The notes below the pieces were generated by a model. That model was not told the DNA's origin and searched no databases. It worked only from the letters and a program-made list of their open reading frames with translations. The position numbers were made by a program, and so were the translations under genes. From Nitrosospira sp. Nsp14 (GTDB lineage Bacteria; Pseudomonadota; Gammaproteobacteria; Burkholderiales; Nitrosomonadaceae): DNA of 64,000 nt. The stretch is taken from positions 1-64,000 of the forward strand of contig NZ_FOPV01000014.1 of assembly GCF_900113575.1 (NCBI RefSeq), read 5' to 3'. This document shows positions 26,500 through 37,353 of this stretch, piece after piece. Position 1 is the first letter of the stretch. Every line of letters starts with the position of its first letter.

Positions 26500-27045
26500 A
26501 TGGCACAAGATATCAACAACCTCATCTGGATAGATATGGAAATGAGCGGGCTTAGCCCGCAGACTGATCGTATTCTGGAAATTGCTTTGGTGATCACGAA
26601 TTCCGAGCTGGATACCATCGCCGAGGCGCCGGTGCTGGTGATATTCCAGCCGGAGGCAGTGCTGGATGCCATGGACAGCTGGAATAAATCAACCCATTCA
26701 AAATCGGGCCTGATTGACAAGGTGAGATCCTCCGTCCTGGCGGAGGAGGCGGTGGAAGAACGCATGATCGCGTTCCTGCAAGATCACGTTCCCCCGGGGA
26801 TTTCTCCCATGTGCGGCAATTCGATCTGCCAGGACCGCCGTTTTCTCGCGCGGTGGATGCCCCAACTGGAAGAATATTTCCATTATCGAAATCTGGACGT
26901 AAGTACGCTGAAGGAACTGGCGAAACGCTGGAAGCCCGATATTCTGGCCGGCCTCGTCAAACAGGGCAAGCATGAGGCGCTTGCGGACATATATGACTCC
27001 ATTGCCGAAATGAAATATTATCGGCAAAAGTTTCTCAACGCATAG
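26500..27045 (+). CDS. orn: Oligoribonuclease
   Basis: DEDDh 3'-5' exoribonuclease that finishes RNA decay by cutting dinucleotides, including pGpG from c-di-GMP turnover. D12 and E14 in WIDMEMSGL, the D of [15 protein letters not shown], and H-x4-D in [10 protein letters not shown] form the catalytic set. Length 181 is standard. It diverges from the M48 peptidase gene. Confidence 0.96.
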   Translation: MAQDINNLIWIDMEMSGLSPQTDRILEIALVITNSELDTIAEAPVLVIFQPEAVLDAMDSWNKSTHSKSGLIDKVRSSVLAEEAVEERMIAFLQDHVPPGISPMCGNSICQDRRFLARWMPQLEEYFHYRNLDVSTLKELAKRWKPDILAGLVKQGKHEALADIYDSIAEMKYYRQKFLNA

Positions 27046-27128
27046 GCCGTTGAATAGCTCAACGTAGCACGAAATACACCCCGGTTGAGTTTGCTTCACT
27101 CCTACACGCTTTCAAGGAAAACTAACCC

Positions 27129-29684
27129 ATGCCACACGCAACCCCATTCACCCTCGCGGTCAACCCCAAGATACCGCAGAGATTGGCTCGCCTTGAGGAA
27201 CTCGCCAACGACCTCTGGTACAGCTGGGATCGCTCAACGCGTTCGCTGTTCTCGCGTCTGCACCCAGGACTTTGGGGCGCTGTCGGTCACAACCCCAAGG
27301 CTTTCCTTAAACGGGTGGATGAATCGTTGCTGTTGAAAGCCGCGGAGGATCAGGTGTTCCTCGCTAATTACAACAGCATCCTCTCTGCCTACGATTCCTA
27401 TCATGGGGAACCCGTACGGACCGAGACGCCTGGGGGGTTAAACCCGTACGACGAGGTGGCGTATTTTTGTTTTGAGTTCGGGTTCCATGAAAGCTTCCCA
27501 ATTTACTCGGGGGGGCTTGGCATCCTGGCAGGTGATCATTGCAAGGCCGCCAGCGATCTACGTTTGCCGCTGATCGGTGTTGGCCTGCTCTACCGTCAGG
27601 GATATTTCTTTCAGACTATCGATAATCATGGAAATCAGCAGGTCACGTATACCAGTTCGGATTTCGAAGACCTGCCCGTCGTACCCGTACTGAACGCCAA
27701 TGGTTCGGAAGTCCGGATCGTGGTGGACCTGCCGCAACGTAAAGTGATGGTGAAAGTCTGGCGGGCCAAAATAGGCCACGTCACGCTTTATCTGCTGGAT
27801 ACCGATTTGCAGGAAAATTCAGCAGATGACCGCGATATTACTCATCAGCTATACGGTGGAGACGGGACAAATCGGATTGAGCAGGAAATCATTCTGGGCA
27901 TTGGCGGCGTCCGGGCATTGCGTGAGCTTGGAATCAAGCCGACGATATGGCATATCAATGAGGGCCATGCGGCATTCATGATGCTGGAACGGATGCGTGG
28001 TCTGGTACAGCAAGGATTGGATTTCCCGAGTGCGCTGGAGGCAGTGGCGGCAAACACAGTATTCACTACGCATACGGCGGTTCCCGCAGGGCACGATCAC
28101 TTCAGCGCGGACATGATGTCCACATATTTTTCCAGTTTCCATCATGAACTTGGAGCAACCCGGGAAGAGTTCATGGGGCTCGGCTGGGATCCCGATACCC
28201 ACGATTTCAACATGACCGACCTGGCTGTCCGCGTTTCACGCTTTCATAATGGGGTGAGTAAAATCCACGGCAGCGTGTCCGCACACATATGCAGGGATCT
28301 ATGGCCGCATATAGAGCCGGAAGAGAATCCGATGGCCTACATTACCAACGGCGTGCATGTTCCCACCTTTCTCGCGCAAGAATGGGCCGATTTATTCGAC
28401 CGCTATCTTGGTTACGAATGGCGCAACAATATGAGCGACCCGGAGTTCTGGCTCCGCATCGACGCTATCCCGGACCATTTATTCTGGAGCGTGCGTCAGT
28501 CGCTGAAGTCGCAGATGCTTTATGGCATACGCGCGCGGCTCGCCAAACAGAATCTGCGCAACCGGGGCTCCGAAGCGCATCTCGACCGTTTGCTCAAATT
28601 TACCGATCCGCTTAACCCCAATATGCTGACGCTCGGGTTTGCCCGTCGCTTCGCTACCTACAAGCGCGCAACGCTGCTTTTCGAGGATCTCGACTGGCTG
28701 CGCAGGATCGTGCTCGATCAGGAACGTCCGGTGATGATCATCTTTTCGGGCAAAGCCCACCCCGCCGATGTACCGGGTCAGGATCTTATTCGGCGCATCA
28801 GCGAGGTGGAGCGCATGCCCGAGTTCGAAGGGCAGATTCTTCTGGTGGAGGATTATGACCTGCGGCTTGCCCGGCGACTGGTGGCCGGAGTGGACGTCTG
28901 GCTTAACAGCCCTGTTTATCCCTTGGAGGCGAGCGGTACCTCAGGCATGAAAGCCGGGATCAATGGGACCCTGAACCTGAGCGTACTCGACGGCTGGTGG
29001 GGAGAGGGCTATAACGGCAAAAATGGCTGGGCTATCAAGCCCGGACTGGAGAACATGGCTTCCGCACAACGCGATAAGGAAGAAAGCAAAGAATTCTACG
29101 AAACGCTGCAGGATCATGTGGTGCCCCTTTATTATGCCCGGGATAAGCTGGGTTATTCACCTGGTTGGGTGAAAATGGCCAAGAATTCCATGATGTCACT
29201 GCTGCCGCGCTACAATGCCGCTCGCATGGTGGGCGAGTATGCAGCCAAATTTTATGTGTCGGCCAGCAGACAGGGAACCCGTTATGCTGATAACGACTTT
29301 AACGGCGCTAAACGGGTGGCTGCCTGGAAGGCATACGTGAGGAAAGTCTGGGGGGGTGTCGCAATTCGCCGCCTGGATACGCCACTCAAACGCATCAGTT
29401 TTGGCGAGGGCTTAAAGTTGCAGGTCGCGGCCAAGCTGAACGGACTGCAGCCCGAGGACGTGGTGGTGGAACTCTTGATTTGCCGAAAGATAAAATCCGC
29501 CACGCTATGCGAGTTCAAGCATTTTCGCTTCGGGTTCACGGGCGTCACGCAATCCGATGAGCATCTGTTTGCGCTGGATCTCACTCCCGATTTATGCGGC
29601 AAGCTTGACTATTATATTCGCCTGTATCCGTATCAGCCGTTGCTGACGCATCCGTTTGAAATGGGGATGATGATATGGTTGTAA
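27129..29684 (+). CDS. glgP: Alpha-glucan phosphorylase (GT35, DUF3417 type)
   Basis: PLP enzyme that releases glucose 1-phosphate from glycogen or maltodextrin. The 851-residue protein begins with a DUF3417 domain (about 10-120), then CFEFGFHESFPIYSGGLGIL, and carries the PLP lysine in EASGTSGMKAGINGTLNLS. This is the alternative phosphorylase branch found with GH57 enzymes, distinct from E. coli GlgP. It converges with glgA and opens the glycogen cluster; the synthesis genes are on both strands next to it. An extra C-terminal region of about 120 residues follows the catalytic core, as usual for this branch. Confidence 0.93.
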   Translation: MPHATPFTLAVNPKIPQRLARLEELANDLWYSWDRSTRSLFSRLHPGLWGAVGHNPKAFLKRVDESLLLKAAEDQVFLANYNSILSAYDSYHGEPVRTETPGGLNPYDEVAYFCFEFGFHESFPIYSGGLGILAGDHCKAASDLRLPLIGVGLLYRQGYFFQTIDNHGNQQVTYTSSDFEDLPVVPVLNANGSEVRIVVDLPQRKVMVKVWRAKIGHVTLYLLDTDLQENSADDRDITHQLYGGDGTNRIEQEIILGIGGVRALRELGIKPTIWHINEGHAAFMMLERMRGLVQQGLDFPSALEAVAANTVFTTHTAVPAGHDHFSADMMSTYFSSFHHELGATREEFMGLGWDPDTHDFNMTDLAVRVSRFHNGVSKIHGSVSAHICRDLWPHIEPEENPMAYITNGVHVPTFLAQEWADLFDRYLGYEWRNNMSDPEFWLRIDAIPDHLFWSVRQSLKSQMLYGIRARLAKQNLRNRGSEAHLDRLLKFTDPLNPNMLTLGFARRFATYKRATLLFEDLDWLRRIVLDQERPVMIIFSGKAHPADVPGQDLIRRISEVERMPEFEGQILLVEDYDLRLARRLVAGVDVWLNSPVYPLEASGTSGMKAGINGTLNLSVLDGWWGEGYNGKNGWAIKPGLENMASAQRDKEESKEFYETLQDHVVPLYYARDKLGYSPGWVKMAKNSMMSLLPRYNAARMVGEYAAKFYVSASRQGTRYADNDFNGAKRVAAWKAYVRKVWGGVAIRRLDTPLKRISFGEGLKLQVAAKLNGLQPEDVVVELLICRKIKSATLCEFKHFRFGFTGVTQSDEHLFALDLTPDLCGKLDYYIRLYPYQPLLTHPFEMGMMIWL

Positions 29685-29707
29685 ATTTCATCTGATTTCT
29701 TATCGGT

Positions 29708-29725
29708 CGCAGCATGATCGCTGCG
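29708..29725. terminator. Weak hairpin between convergent glgP and glgA
   Basis: CGCAGC and GCTGCG form a 6-bp stem with a 6-base loop in the 62-bp gap between the two stop codons. No T-run follows on either strand, so termination here is only possible. Confidence 0.35.
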
Positions 29726-29746
29726 CGTGGCATGATTCCGGAGGGA

Positions 29747-31219
29747 TCAGGTCAGGAGCGAAAGATAGACGTTTCGATAGCCCGCAGCGCTGGCGCGCCA
29801 GCTGAAATCCTTCATCATGCCATTGTGCATCAGGCTGCGCCAGACCGGTTTATCTTGATACGCAGCCCTGACGCGGAGGATGGCATCGAGAAAACTGCTG
29901 GCAGTCATATCCGTGAACAAGAAACCACTCGCGCTGCCGTCTGCCAGCGTGGCGGGAGTGCAGTCCACTACCGTGTCCAACAGACCGCCGGTGGCGTGAA
30001 CCACGGGAGGGGTGCCATAGCGCTGGCTATACATTTGATTAAGCCCGCAGGGTTCGAACCTGGAAGGCATTAAAAAGCTATCGGCGCCGGCTTCGATCAA
30101 GTGCGCGAGTTTTTCGTCAAAGCCAACACGAACCGAGACTTTACCTGGATGCTGCCGGGCTATACTGGTCAACTCCTGCTCCAGCGCAGGATCCCCGCTG
30201 CCCAGCACGATCAGCTGAGCGGGTAGATCAGTTAACCGAGTCGCGATTTGAAGCAACAGGTCGTAACCCTTCTGATAAGTAAATCGGCTGACAGCGCCAA
30301 ATAACGGAATGTGAGGTGCCACGGCCAAACCCATACGCCGCTGCAGTGCCATTTTATTGGCAGCCTTTACCGATAGGCTGGCAGCAGCATAGTTGCGTAC
30401 AAGCGCCCGATCGCTGGAGGGGTTCCATTCTGCAGTGTCGATGCCGTTGACAATGCCGCTGATATGCGCGCATCGTGCAGCCAGCAAGCCTTCCATGCCA
30501 AATCCAAGCGGCGCAGTCTGGATTTCCCTGGCGTAGGTCGGGCTTACGGTGGTGATATGGTCGGAATAATATAGTCCCGCCTTTAGAAAGGACAGGCCGC
30601 CAAAATATTCAACACCATTTATTCCAAAGCTTCGAAGCGGCAGGCCCAATTGAGCGACGGTATCCGGCGGGTAGAAGCCCTGGAAAGCGAGATTATGGAT
30701 TGTCATCAGGGAAACCGCTTTCTCGCCCGGATGGAAGTGCAAGTATGCCGGTACGAGGCCGCTTTGCCAGTCATTGCAATGGGCAATTTCCGGGCGCCAT
30801 GAAAGGGGGCTGGCATCACTCGCGAGGATCGCGCCGATTTTTGAGAGCAAGCCAAAACGTACGGCGTTATCGGGCCAGTCGCGTCCACGAGCATCGACAT
30901 AAGGACTGCCGTCACGCTGGTAAAGCGCAGGGCAATCGACGATGAAGATTGGAACCGACGCAGGTGAGTTTGAAGATAGCAGCCTCGCCGCCGGGAACGG
31001 AGGCTGAGCAGCGAATTGCGCGATTGTTTGCTCGTCTCGGAGTCCGGCTAATACAGAAGGATATCCGGGAATAAGCACGCGAACATCCACATTCAATTCG
31101 CGTAACGCCCGGGGCAATGCTGCGCTGACGTCGCCAAGGCCGCCAGTTTTAATCAGAGGATGAAGTTCAGGTGTGATGAATAACACACGAGGGGTGGAAT
31201 GCGGTGAAGCGGGCGCCAT
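29747..31219 (-). CDS. glgA: Glycogen synthase (ADP-glucose type)
   Basis: GT5 enzyme that adds glucose from ADP-glucose to a growing alpha-1,4-glucan. KTGGLGD with K24 near the start is the ADP-glucose-binding motif, and the C-terminal half has FEPCGLNQMYSQRYGTPPVVHATGGL, the second nucleotide site. With the ATG at 31219 it has 490 residues, family length; a GTG at 31324 would add 35 residues that do not belong to the fold. It follows glgB on the minus strand, 125 bp apart, so the two are probably one transcript. Confidence 0.96.
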   Translation of the reverse strand: MAPASPHSTPRVLFITPELHPLIKTGGLGDVSAALPRALRELNVDVRVLIPGYPSVLAGLRDEQTIAQFAAQPPFPAARLLSSNSPASVPIFIVDCPALYQRDGSPYVDARGRDWPDNAVRFGLLSKIGAILASDASPLSWRPEIAHCNDWQSGLVPAYLHFHPGEKAVSLMTIHNLAFQGFYPPDTVAQLGLPLRSFGINGVEYFGGLSFLKAGLYYSDHITTVSPTYAREIQTAPLGFGMEGLLAARCAHISGIVNGIDTAEWNPSSDRALVRNYAAASLSVKAANKMALQRRMGLAVAPHIPLFGAVSRFTYQKGYDLLLQIATRLTDLPAQLIVLGSGDPALEQELTSIARQHPGKVSVRVGFDEKLAHLIEAGADSFLMPSRFEPCGLNQMYSQRYGTPPVVHATGGLLDTVVDCTPATLADGSASGFLFTDMTASSFLDAILRVRAAYQDKPVWRSLMHNGMMKDFSWRASAAGYRNVYLSLLT

Positions 31220-31344
31220 GAATAAACCGAATGTTGTTGTTTGTATCGTTCGCTCGGCTACTGCCAGCCTAGAGAGAATCAGCTTGAAAATTGATGGGCC
31301 CGGCTTCGCCACCGACCCTGACACATGCGGTAATCAGCATGATG

Positions 31345-33564
31345 TCAGGCGGACTGTGGAGAAAGAATAATTCCTGCAAGAGGCGGCAGCGTAATGACCA
31401 CCGAATGGCTCCGCCCCATCCACGGGTGGTCGGTAGCATTTATATACCCCATGTTTCCAAGGTTGCTGCCGCCGTAGTGGTGGGAATCGCTATTGAATAT
31501 CTCATGATAATTTCCGCCCTCAGGTACGCCGAGGCGGTAATGAGTACGGGGCACTGGCGTAAAATTCAGAACGACGAGCACAAACGAGCCATCGCATGCA
31601 TAACGTAAATAGCTGATGACCGAGTTGTCCGCATCGTGGCAGTCCACCCAGGAGAAGCCGGTGGCCGCGAAATCGAGCTGATGTAATGCGGGCAGCATGC
31701 GGTAGAGACGGTTGAGATCGCGCGATGCGGTGTGTATGCCTCTGTGCTGTTCGTGTCCTAGTTGCTCCCAATTCAGTTCCCGTCCCGAGTTCCATTCGCG
31801 TCCCTGCGCAAACTCGTTGCCCATGAAATTGAGCTTCTTCCCGGGATACGTTATTTGATAAGTAACCAGGAGGCGCAGATTGGCGAACTGCTGCCACTCA
31901 TCTCCCGGCATTTTCCCTAACAGGGACGCTTTGCCATGAACCACCTCATCGTGCGATAACGGCAACACAAAATTCTCTGTATACGCATACAATTGACCAA
32001 AGGTAAGCTGGTCTTGATGGAAGCGGCGGAATACAGGATCAATACTCATATAAGAAAGTGTATCGTTCATCCACCCCATGTTCCATTTCATGGAAAAGCC
32101 CAAGCCCCCGACATAAGTCGGGTGCGATACGGCTGGCCATGCCGTGGACTCTTCAGCCAGTGTCAGCGCGCCGGGAAACTCCTCGTGTACCATGATATTC
32201 AATTCGCGCAAAAAATCGATGGCTTCAAGATTTTCCCTGCCGCCAAATTTGTTCGGTAACCATTCGCCAGGATCGCGGGAGTAGTCGAGATAGAGCATGG
32301 AGGCGACGGCATCCACCCGCAATCCGTCCAGGTGAAATTCGGCAAGCCAGTAGTGGGCGCTCGACAGGAGAAACGATTTCACCTCGTTACGTCCATAGTT
32401 GAAAATGCACGTGCCCCAATCCCGATGGAGACCCAAACGGGGATCTTCATGTTCATACAGGGCACTGCCGTCGAATCGGGCCAGGGCGAACGCATCCTGT
32501 GGGAAGTGCGCCGGCACCCAGTCGAGAATGACGCCGATTCCTTCTCGATGACAGGCGTTAACGAAAAATTTCAAGTCATCCGGTGAACCATAACGACTGG
32601 TAGGGGCAAAATATCCGGTGGTTTGATAGCCCCACGATTCGTCCAGCGGGTGTTCTGAAACAGGGAGCAGTTCGACGTGGGTGTATCCCATTTCCTGTAC
32701 ATACGGGATCAGATGAAGGGCGAGTTCCCGATAGGAATAAAAACGGCCGTCACGATGCCGTTTCCACGAACCAGGGTGGATTTCGTAGATGTTGAGCGGG
32801 GCGTGCAACCAATCCCATATCGCCCTGCGCGCGATCCATTCGGAGTCCTGCCAGATCGCTTCGCTGCCGTGCGGGGTGAGGGCAGCGGTGTGCGGCCGTA
32901 ATTCATATTGCATTGCATAAGGATCCGTCTTAAGCAGGATTTCGCCGCTGTCGCGGTTGCGGATTTCATATTTGTATAGCGAATTCGACGCTAGTCCCGG
33001 AATGAATAATTTCCAGACGCCGCTGAGGCCCTCCACTGCCATCTGATGTACTCGCCCATCCCATCGGTTAAATTCGCCGACCACGCTAACTCGCCCGGCA
33101 TTAGGAGCCCATACGGAAAAAAGAACACCTGCAACTCCATTGATCTCCACGCTGTGAGAACCTAAAGTGCGATAAGCCTGTCTCAGCTTCCCTTCATTAA
33201 ACAGATGAAGATCATACTCGGGAATTTGCGGCGCAAAGCCATACGCGTCATACGTTTCATGGATCAGAGGGGCGGGAAGTGCTGCACTGCTGTCCTCGAC
33301 ACGCAAAAGATAGGGCATGGGCGGCATGGAGCTGCCCCGCCATTCAAAAACCCCGGCGGGATGGATCCGCGTCATGGCGGTGAAAGTGCCGCCTGTATCT
33401 ATCCACACCCGGCTGACGTAAGGATAGAAAACCCGTACCAGACTATAATCATATTCTGTGCGGGCCCCGAGATAGTTGAACGGATCGTGGAGCCTTGCTG
33501 TCAATAGTGCTTCAACAAGCAGGCTAGACCGTGAGGAAGTGTCGAGATTCAGGTTGGATGGCAT
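31345..33564 (-). CDS. glgB: 1,4-alpha-glucan branching enzyme (GH13)
   Basis: Makes the alpha-1,6 branches of glycogen. The 739-residue protein has two N-terminal beta-sandwich domains (the second is CBM48, [21 protein letters not shown]) and a GH13 barrel. The nucleophile Asp is in [16 protein letters not shown], the acid Glu in LAEESTAWP, and the third acid in [12 protein letters not shown]. The ATG at 33564 is chosen because the fold begins soon after ([12 protein letters not shown]); upstream in-frame ATGs at 33609 and 33651 exist. A TATAAT lies only 11 bp before 33564 on the minus strand, which leaves the start somewhat open. Confidence 0.95.
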   Translation of the reverse strand: MPSNLNLDTSSRSSLLVEALLTARLHDPFNYLGARTEYDYSLVRVFYPYVSRVWIDTGGTFTAMTRIHPAGVFEWRGSSMPPMPYLLRVEDSSAALPAPLIHETYDAYGFAPQIPEYDLHLFNEGKLRQAYRTLGSHSVEINGVAGVLFSVWAPNAGRVSVVGEFNRWDGRVHQMAVEGLSGVWKLFIPGLASNSLYKYEIRNRDSGEILLKTDPYAMQYELRPHTAALTPHGSEAIWQDSEWIARRAIWDWLHAPLNIYEIHPGSWKRHRDGRFYSYRELALHLIPYVQEMGYTHVELLPVSEHPLDESWGYQTTGYFAPTSRYGSPDDLKFFVNACHREGIGVILDWVPAHFPQDAFALARFDGSALYEHEDPRLGLHRDWGTCIFNYGRNEVKSFLLSSAHYWLAEFHLDGLRVDAVASMLYLDYSRDPGEWLPNKFGGRENLEAIDFLRELNIMVHEEFPGALTLAEESTAWPAVSHPTYVGGLGFSMKWNMGWMNDTLSYMSIDPVFRRFHQDQLTFGQLYAYTENFVLPLSHDEVVHGKASLLGKMPGDEWQQFANLRLLVTYQITYPGKKLNFMGNEFAQGREWNSGRELNWEQLGHEQHRGIHTASRDLNRLYRMLPALHQLDFAATGFSWVDCHDADNSVISYLRYACDGSFVLVVLNFTPVPRTHYRLGVPEGGNYHEIFNSDSHHYGGSNLGNMGYINATDHPWMGRSHSVVITLPPLAGIILSPQSA

Positions 33565-33651
33565 GAAGGGGATTATAGCTTGCCCGGGGATACTCTGGGC
33601 AGCGTACATGAGTTGGTCAATGATTGCTGCGTAAAGGCTCAACAACTGCAA

Positions 33652-34008
33652 TAATATATCCCGCGCAGCCTCTCAAGCTACCGACAAATCGGCCTTGCGT
33701 GCTACCTGTATAATCAGAGTGGCGTGGTACCCTTCTGAAGAGTGGGTGCAAGAGGGCTGCCAAGAGGGCTGCCAAGAGGGCTGCCAAGAGGGCTGCCAAG
33801 GGAGCTGCCTTAAGGCTCTCGTTCCTATGAGATTGGAAAACCCGGGGCTCAAGTTAGCTCGTGGCGCACGTTACCAGGCTCGTGAACGCATTCGCGTATG
33901 CGCGTGCATATTAAAAATATACTCGCTTCAGGCTCTATCTAGAGCAGCTGGAATTACAGAAAGGGTGGAATAAATGCGTGTTCCGAAATTTATAAAGAAG
34001 GATTTCCG
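33652..34008. other. 357-bp divergent region between glgB and glgC
   Basis: Holds the control DNA for both glycogen genes. A TATAAT at 33709-33714 on the plus strand is a candidate glgC promoter with no good -35, followed by a 12-bp tandem repeat at 33749. A frame across it (33695-33973) has no ribosome site and is not called. AGAAGGA before 34009 is the glgC ribosome site. Confidence 0.5.
33749..33808. repeat. 12-bp tandem repeat, four perfect copies plus one degenerate
   Basis: CAAGAGGGCTGC is repeated head to tail four times without change (33749-33796), followed by a diverged copy CAAGGGAGCTGC. If the TATAAT at 33709 is used, the repeat lies in the glgC leader some 200 bp before the start codon. 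Such repeats often change copy number between strains. The unit holds GAGGG and GGCTGCC, which could also form RNA structure. Confidence 0.9.
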
Positions 34009-35286
34009 ATGAAGCGGGATGCTGACGCGCGTTTTTACAGCCATCTTACGCGTAATTCGATGGCTATCATACTCGCCGGCGGACGCGGCAGCCGGCTACG
34101 GCAGTTGACGGATTGGCGCGCAAAGCCAGCGGTCCCCTTCGGCGGCAAATTTAGGATAATAGATTTCCCGCTTTCCAACTGTGTTAATTCCGGCATCCGC
34201 CGTATTGGGGTCGCGACTCAATACAAATCACAGAGTCTGATCAGCCATATTCAGCAGGGATGGGGCTTTCTTGATGGGCGTTTTGAGGAATTTGTGGAAT
34301 TGCTGCCGGCCCAGCAGCGTATCGAGGAAACCTGGTATCAGGGCACCGCTGATGCCGTGTATCAGAATATCGACATACTTCGAGTTTATAATCCCGATCA
34401 CGTGCTCATCCTGGGCGGGGACCACGTGTATAAAATGGACTACAGCAAACTGCTCGCCTGGCACGTGGAGAAATCCGCAGACATGACTGTCGCGTGCGTT
34501 GGTGTCCCGGTAGGGGAAGCCAGCGGGTTTGGTGTCATGGGCGTAGACGAGGACTGGCGTGTCATCAGTTTTGACGAGAAACCAGCCCACCCTGCCTCGA
34601 TGCCTGGCCAGCCTGGGTATGCGCTTTCAAACATGGGTGTCTATGTCTTCAACGCCCAATTCCTGTTCGAGCAGGTGATTCGCGATCATGACGACCCGCA
34701 CTCGTCTCATGATTTTGGTAAGGATGTGATTCCACACCTGGTACCTCGCCGCCGGGTATTTGCTCACCGCTTTGCGGACAGCTGCGTCAACATGGTGTCA
34801 GGTGTGCCATACTGGCGGGACGTCGGGACGGTGGACGCATACTGGGAAGCGAATCTTGACCTTACCCACGTCACGCCGGACCTCAACCTATATGACAAGG
34901 ATTGGCCAATCTGGACTCACCAGGAACAATTGCCTCCCGCCAAATTCGTTTTCGACGACGAGGATCGGCGGGGGCAGGCGCTGGATTCGATGGTTTCCGG
35001 CGGTTGTATTATCAGTGGGGCGACGGTACGCAGGTCATTATTATTCTCCAATGTGCAGGTACGCAGTTACAGCAGCATCGAAGACTCGGTGATACTGCCA
35101 AATGTGGATATTGGCCGCCATGTGCGCCTGAGACGGGTTGTGGTGGACAAGAGCTGCATCATTCCTCCCGGACTGGAGGTAGGATTTAATCTACAGGAAG
35201 ACCAGAAGCGATTTTACGTCACCGATAATGGCGTTACGCTCATCACGCCGGAAATGCTGGGGCAAAAGATACATTATGTCAGATGA
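34009..35286 (+). CDS. glgC: Glucose-1-phosphate adenylyltransferase
   Basis: Makes ADP-glucose, the committed step of bacterial glycogen synthesis. The nucleotidyltransferase start [28 protein letters not shown] carries the pyrophosphorylase signature and the allosteric-site region. GDHVYKMDY holds the metal-binding aspartate, and [10 protein letters not shown] contains the glucose-1-phosphate lysine. The C-terminal left-handed beta-helix is present. Length 425 is normal. It reads away from glgB and is followed by two GH57 genes on the same strand. Confidence 0.97.
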   Translation: MKRDADARFYSHLTRNSMAIILAGGRGSRLRQLTDWRAKPAVPFGGKFRIIDFPLSNCVNSGIRRIGVATQYKSQSLISHIQQGWGFLDGRFEEFVELLPAQQRIEETWYQGTADAVYQNIDILRVYNPDHVLILGGDHVYKMDYSKLLAWHVEKSADMTVACVGVPVGEASGFGVMGVDEDWRVISFDEKPAHPASMPGQPGYALSNMGVYVFNAQFLFEQVIRDHDDPHSSHDFGKDVIPHLVPRRRVFAHRFADSCVNMVSGVPYWRDVGTVDAYWEANLDLTHVTPDLNLYDKDWPIWTHQEQLPPAKFVFDDEDRRGQALDSMVSGGCIISGATVRRSLLFSNVQVRSYSSIEDSVILPNVDIGRHVRLRRVVVDKSCIIPPGLEVGFNLQEDQKRFYVTDNGVTLITPEMLGQKIHYVR

Positions 35287-35371
35287 GAACGAATCCTAGC
35301 GAGGGAACACGGTAGCGCACGCGGCGTTTTTGGAGAGGGTTTCAGGCTCCTTTCATCAGGTTTGAATCGAA

Positions 35372-37075
35372 ATGCAACAATTACACTTTGTCTTGCTTTG
35401 GCACATGCACCAGCCGGATTACCGAAACTACGAAACCGGTGAGTTCATGCTGCCCTGGGTTTACTTGCACGCCATCAAGGATTACAGTGATATGGCTGCC
35501 CATCTCGAAGCACATCCGTCGATTAAGGCGGTTGTTAATTTCGTGCCTGTCCTCCTGGACCAACTGGAGGATTACGCCGCACAGTTCGTGTCCGGGCAGT
35601 TGCGGGATCCGCTCCTGCGCATGCTCGCCACCCCCGATCTAGACAAGATTTCCACCGAGGATCGCCTGCGCACGTTCGATAGCTGCTTTCGCAGTAATCA
35701 TTCGACCATGATGCAACCGTATCCGGCCTACAAGCGCCTGCATGAGATGCACGAAACGCTGCGCCAGCGGGGCGAGGCCGAGTTGACTTATCTTTCCGGG
35801 CAGTATCTGGCCGACTTGCTCGTGTGGTATCACTTGGCATGGACGGGTGAGAGCGTCCGCCGAAGCAATGAGACCGTGGTACGGTTAATGACGCAAGGTC
35901 GGGGTTTCAGTTATTCGGACCGGAGTCAGTTACTTGCCGTCATTGGGGAACTGATCCAAGGATTGATCCCCCGCTATCGCAAGTTGGCCGAGTCCGGCCA
36001 GATCGAATTGTCCACTACGCCGCATTACCATCCGCTGGCGCCATTACTAATCGATTTTTCTTCTGCGCGTGACAGCATGCCTAGCGCCAATTTGCCGGCG
36101 GAAAATAATTACCCGGGCGGCCGCAGTCGCGTTGCGTGGCACTTATCTTCCGCGATCGAGAGCCACACGCGGCGTTTTGGCATCAGGCCCAGCGGGGTAT
36201 GGCCGGCCGAGGGCGCCATTTCAAGTCCGCTATTGGAAATTCTGGGTGAGCAACACTGCCACTGGAGCGCAAGCGGCGAAGGGGTGCTCGCCAACAGCCT
36301 GCGCAAATCGTTTCCGAGCGGCTCGTTGCCAGAAAGGAACCGTTATCTTTACCGGCCGTATCGGCTTGAAGGGCGGGCCGAAAGCGTTACCTGCTTCTTC
36401 CGCGATGAGAGACTTTCGGACATGATCGGCTTCGAGTATTCGAAATGGTTCGGCCGCGACGCCGCTGAGCATCTTGTACACTCGCTCGAAGATATTGGCC
36501 GGAATGCGGCTCCCGACGAGAATCCAGTTGTCAGCATCATACTTGATGGCGAAAATGCCTGGGAATACTATCCCTACAACGGATATTATTTTCTCAATGA
36601 TCTCTACGAAATTCTGGAGAACCACCATTCAATTCGGGTCACCACTTACCGCGACTATATTTCTTCGCTCCATCCTGGAGAGATTACAGCTCTGCCTGTT
36701 CTCTCCGCGGGCAGCTGGGTCTACGGCACATTTTCCACCTGGATCGGCGATCCGGATAAAAACCGGGCGTGGGACCTGCTCTGCGCGGCCAAGCATAGCT
36801 ATGATCTGGTAATGCAAAGCGGACGCCTGACTGACGAGGAAAAGCAGAAAGCTGAACGGCAGCTGGCCTCCTGCGAAAGCTCTGACTGGTTCTGGTGGCT
36901 GGGAGACTACAACTCTCCCTACGTGGTCGCGAGCTTTGACCGTTTGTTCCGTGATAACCTCGCCAATCTGTACAGCTTGCTCAGACTTCCGGTGCCGGAA
37001 TCCGTACATGAGCCGATCAGTCAGGGTTGCGTCGAGGTATCTGAATCGGGGGGCACGATGAGACGGGCGTCCTAA
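35372..37075 (+). CDS. GH57 glycoside hydrolase (amylopullulanase/alpha-amylase-like)
   Basis: A 567-residue GH57 enzyme acting on alpha-glucans. The family opening LHFVLLWHMHQPDYRN supplies metal and substrate histidines. GVWPAEGAIS contains the expected nucleophile glutamate, and SIILDGENAWEYYPYNG the acid aspartate region. There is no signal peptide, so it should act on intracellular glycogen. Position between glgC and a second GH57 gene supports a role in glucan turnover or branching. Exact specificity (amylase, pullulanase or branching) cannot be read from sequence. Confidence 0.88.
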   Translation: MQQLHFVLLWHMHQPDYRNYETGEFMLPWVYLHAIKDYSDMAAHLEAHPSIKAVVNFVPVLLDQLEDYAAQFVSGQLRDPLLRMLATPDLDKISTEDRLRTFDSCFRSNHSTMMQPYPAYKRLHEMHETLRQRGEAELTYLSGQYLADLLVWYHLAWTGESVRRSNETVVRLMTQGRGFSYSDRSQLLAVIGELIQGLIPRYRKLAESGQIELSTTPHYHPLAPLLIDFSSARDSMPSANLPAENNYPGGRSRVAWHLSSAIESHTRRFGIRPSGVWPAEGAISSPLLEILGEQHCHWSASGEGVLANSLRKSFPSGSLPERNRYLYRPYRLEGRAESVTCFFRDERLSDMIGFEYSKWFGRDAAEHLVHSLEDIGRNAAPDENPVVSIILDGENAWEYYPYNGYYFLNDLYEILENHHSIRVTTYRDYISSLHPGEITALPVLSAGSWVYGTFSTWIGDPDKNRAWDLLCAAKHSYDLVMQSGRLTDEEKQKAERQLASCESSDWFWWLGDYNSPYVVASFDRLFRDNLANLYSLLRLPVPESVHEPISQGCVEVSESGGTMRRAS

Positions 37076-37297
37076 GGAAGGACTTCATCGAGACACCGCC
37101 TCATAAGTGGCGGCTGGGTCGATATCTGCGGTCTCGCTTTCCTCACGCTGCTCCCACAGCCTCATGCTGCGATTCCGGCTGAGAAATCGGCCCAATTCAA
37201 ATGGCCACTTCGAATAGTTGGGAGATGTGCCTGTTGTCTGGGACTTATCGAAGCGTTTTGACAAACGGACAGCGGCGGAGGTTAGACGCGCGAGTTT

Positions 37298-37338
37298 GCC
37301 GTTAAACGTTTTTCTTATTTCGCCGTTAAACGTTCTTC
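37298..37338 (+). repeat. Direct repeat before the second GH57 gene
   Basis: GCCGTTAAACGTTYTTC occurs at 37298-37314 and 37322-37338, with starts 24 bp apart, and ends 15 bp before the ATG of the next gene. It may be an operator or a recent duplication. The rest of the 278-bp gap after the first GH57 gene holds nothing I can name. Confidence 0.6.
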
Positions 37339-37353
37339 AACTTGAGGAACTTG

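Noticed and set aside
26401-26508. Upstream extension of the M48 peptidase frame to 26508
   Set aside because: It would overlap the start of the divergent orn gene and add a segment ahead of the first membrane helix; the ATG at 26400 fits the family.
31220-31324. GTG start of glgA at 31324
   Set aside because: It adds 35 residues before the glycogen synthase fold, whereas the ATG at 31219 starts 10 residues before RVLFITPE as expected.
33695-33973. Frame of 92 codons encoding four QEGC repeats across the tandem repeat before glgC
   Set aside because: No ribosome site, no similarity to a known protein, and the repeat explains the pattern. It lies in the glgB-glgC control region.
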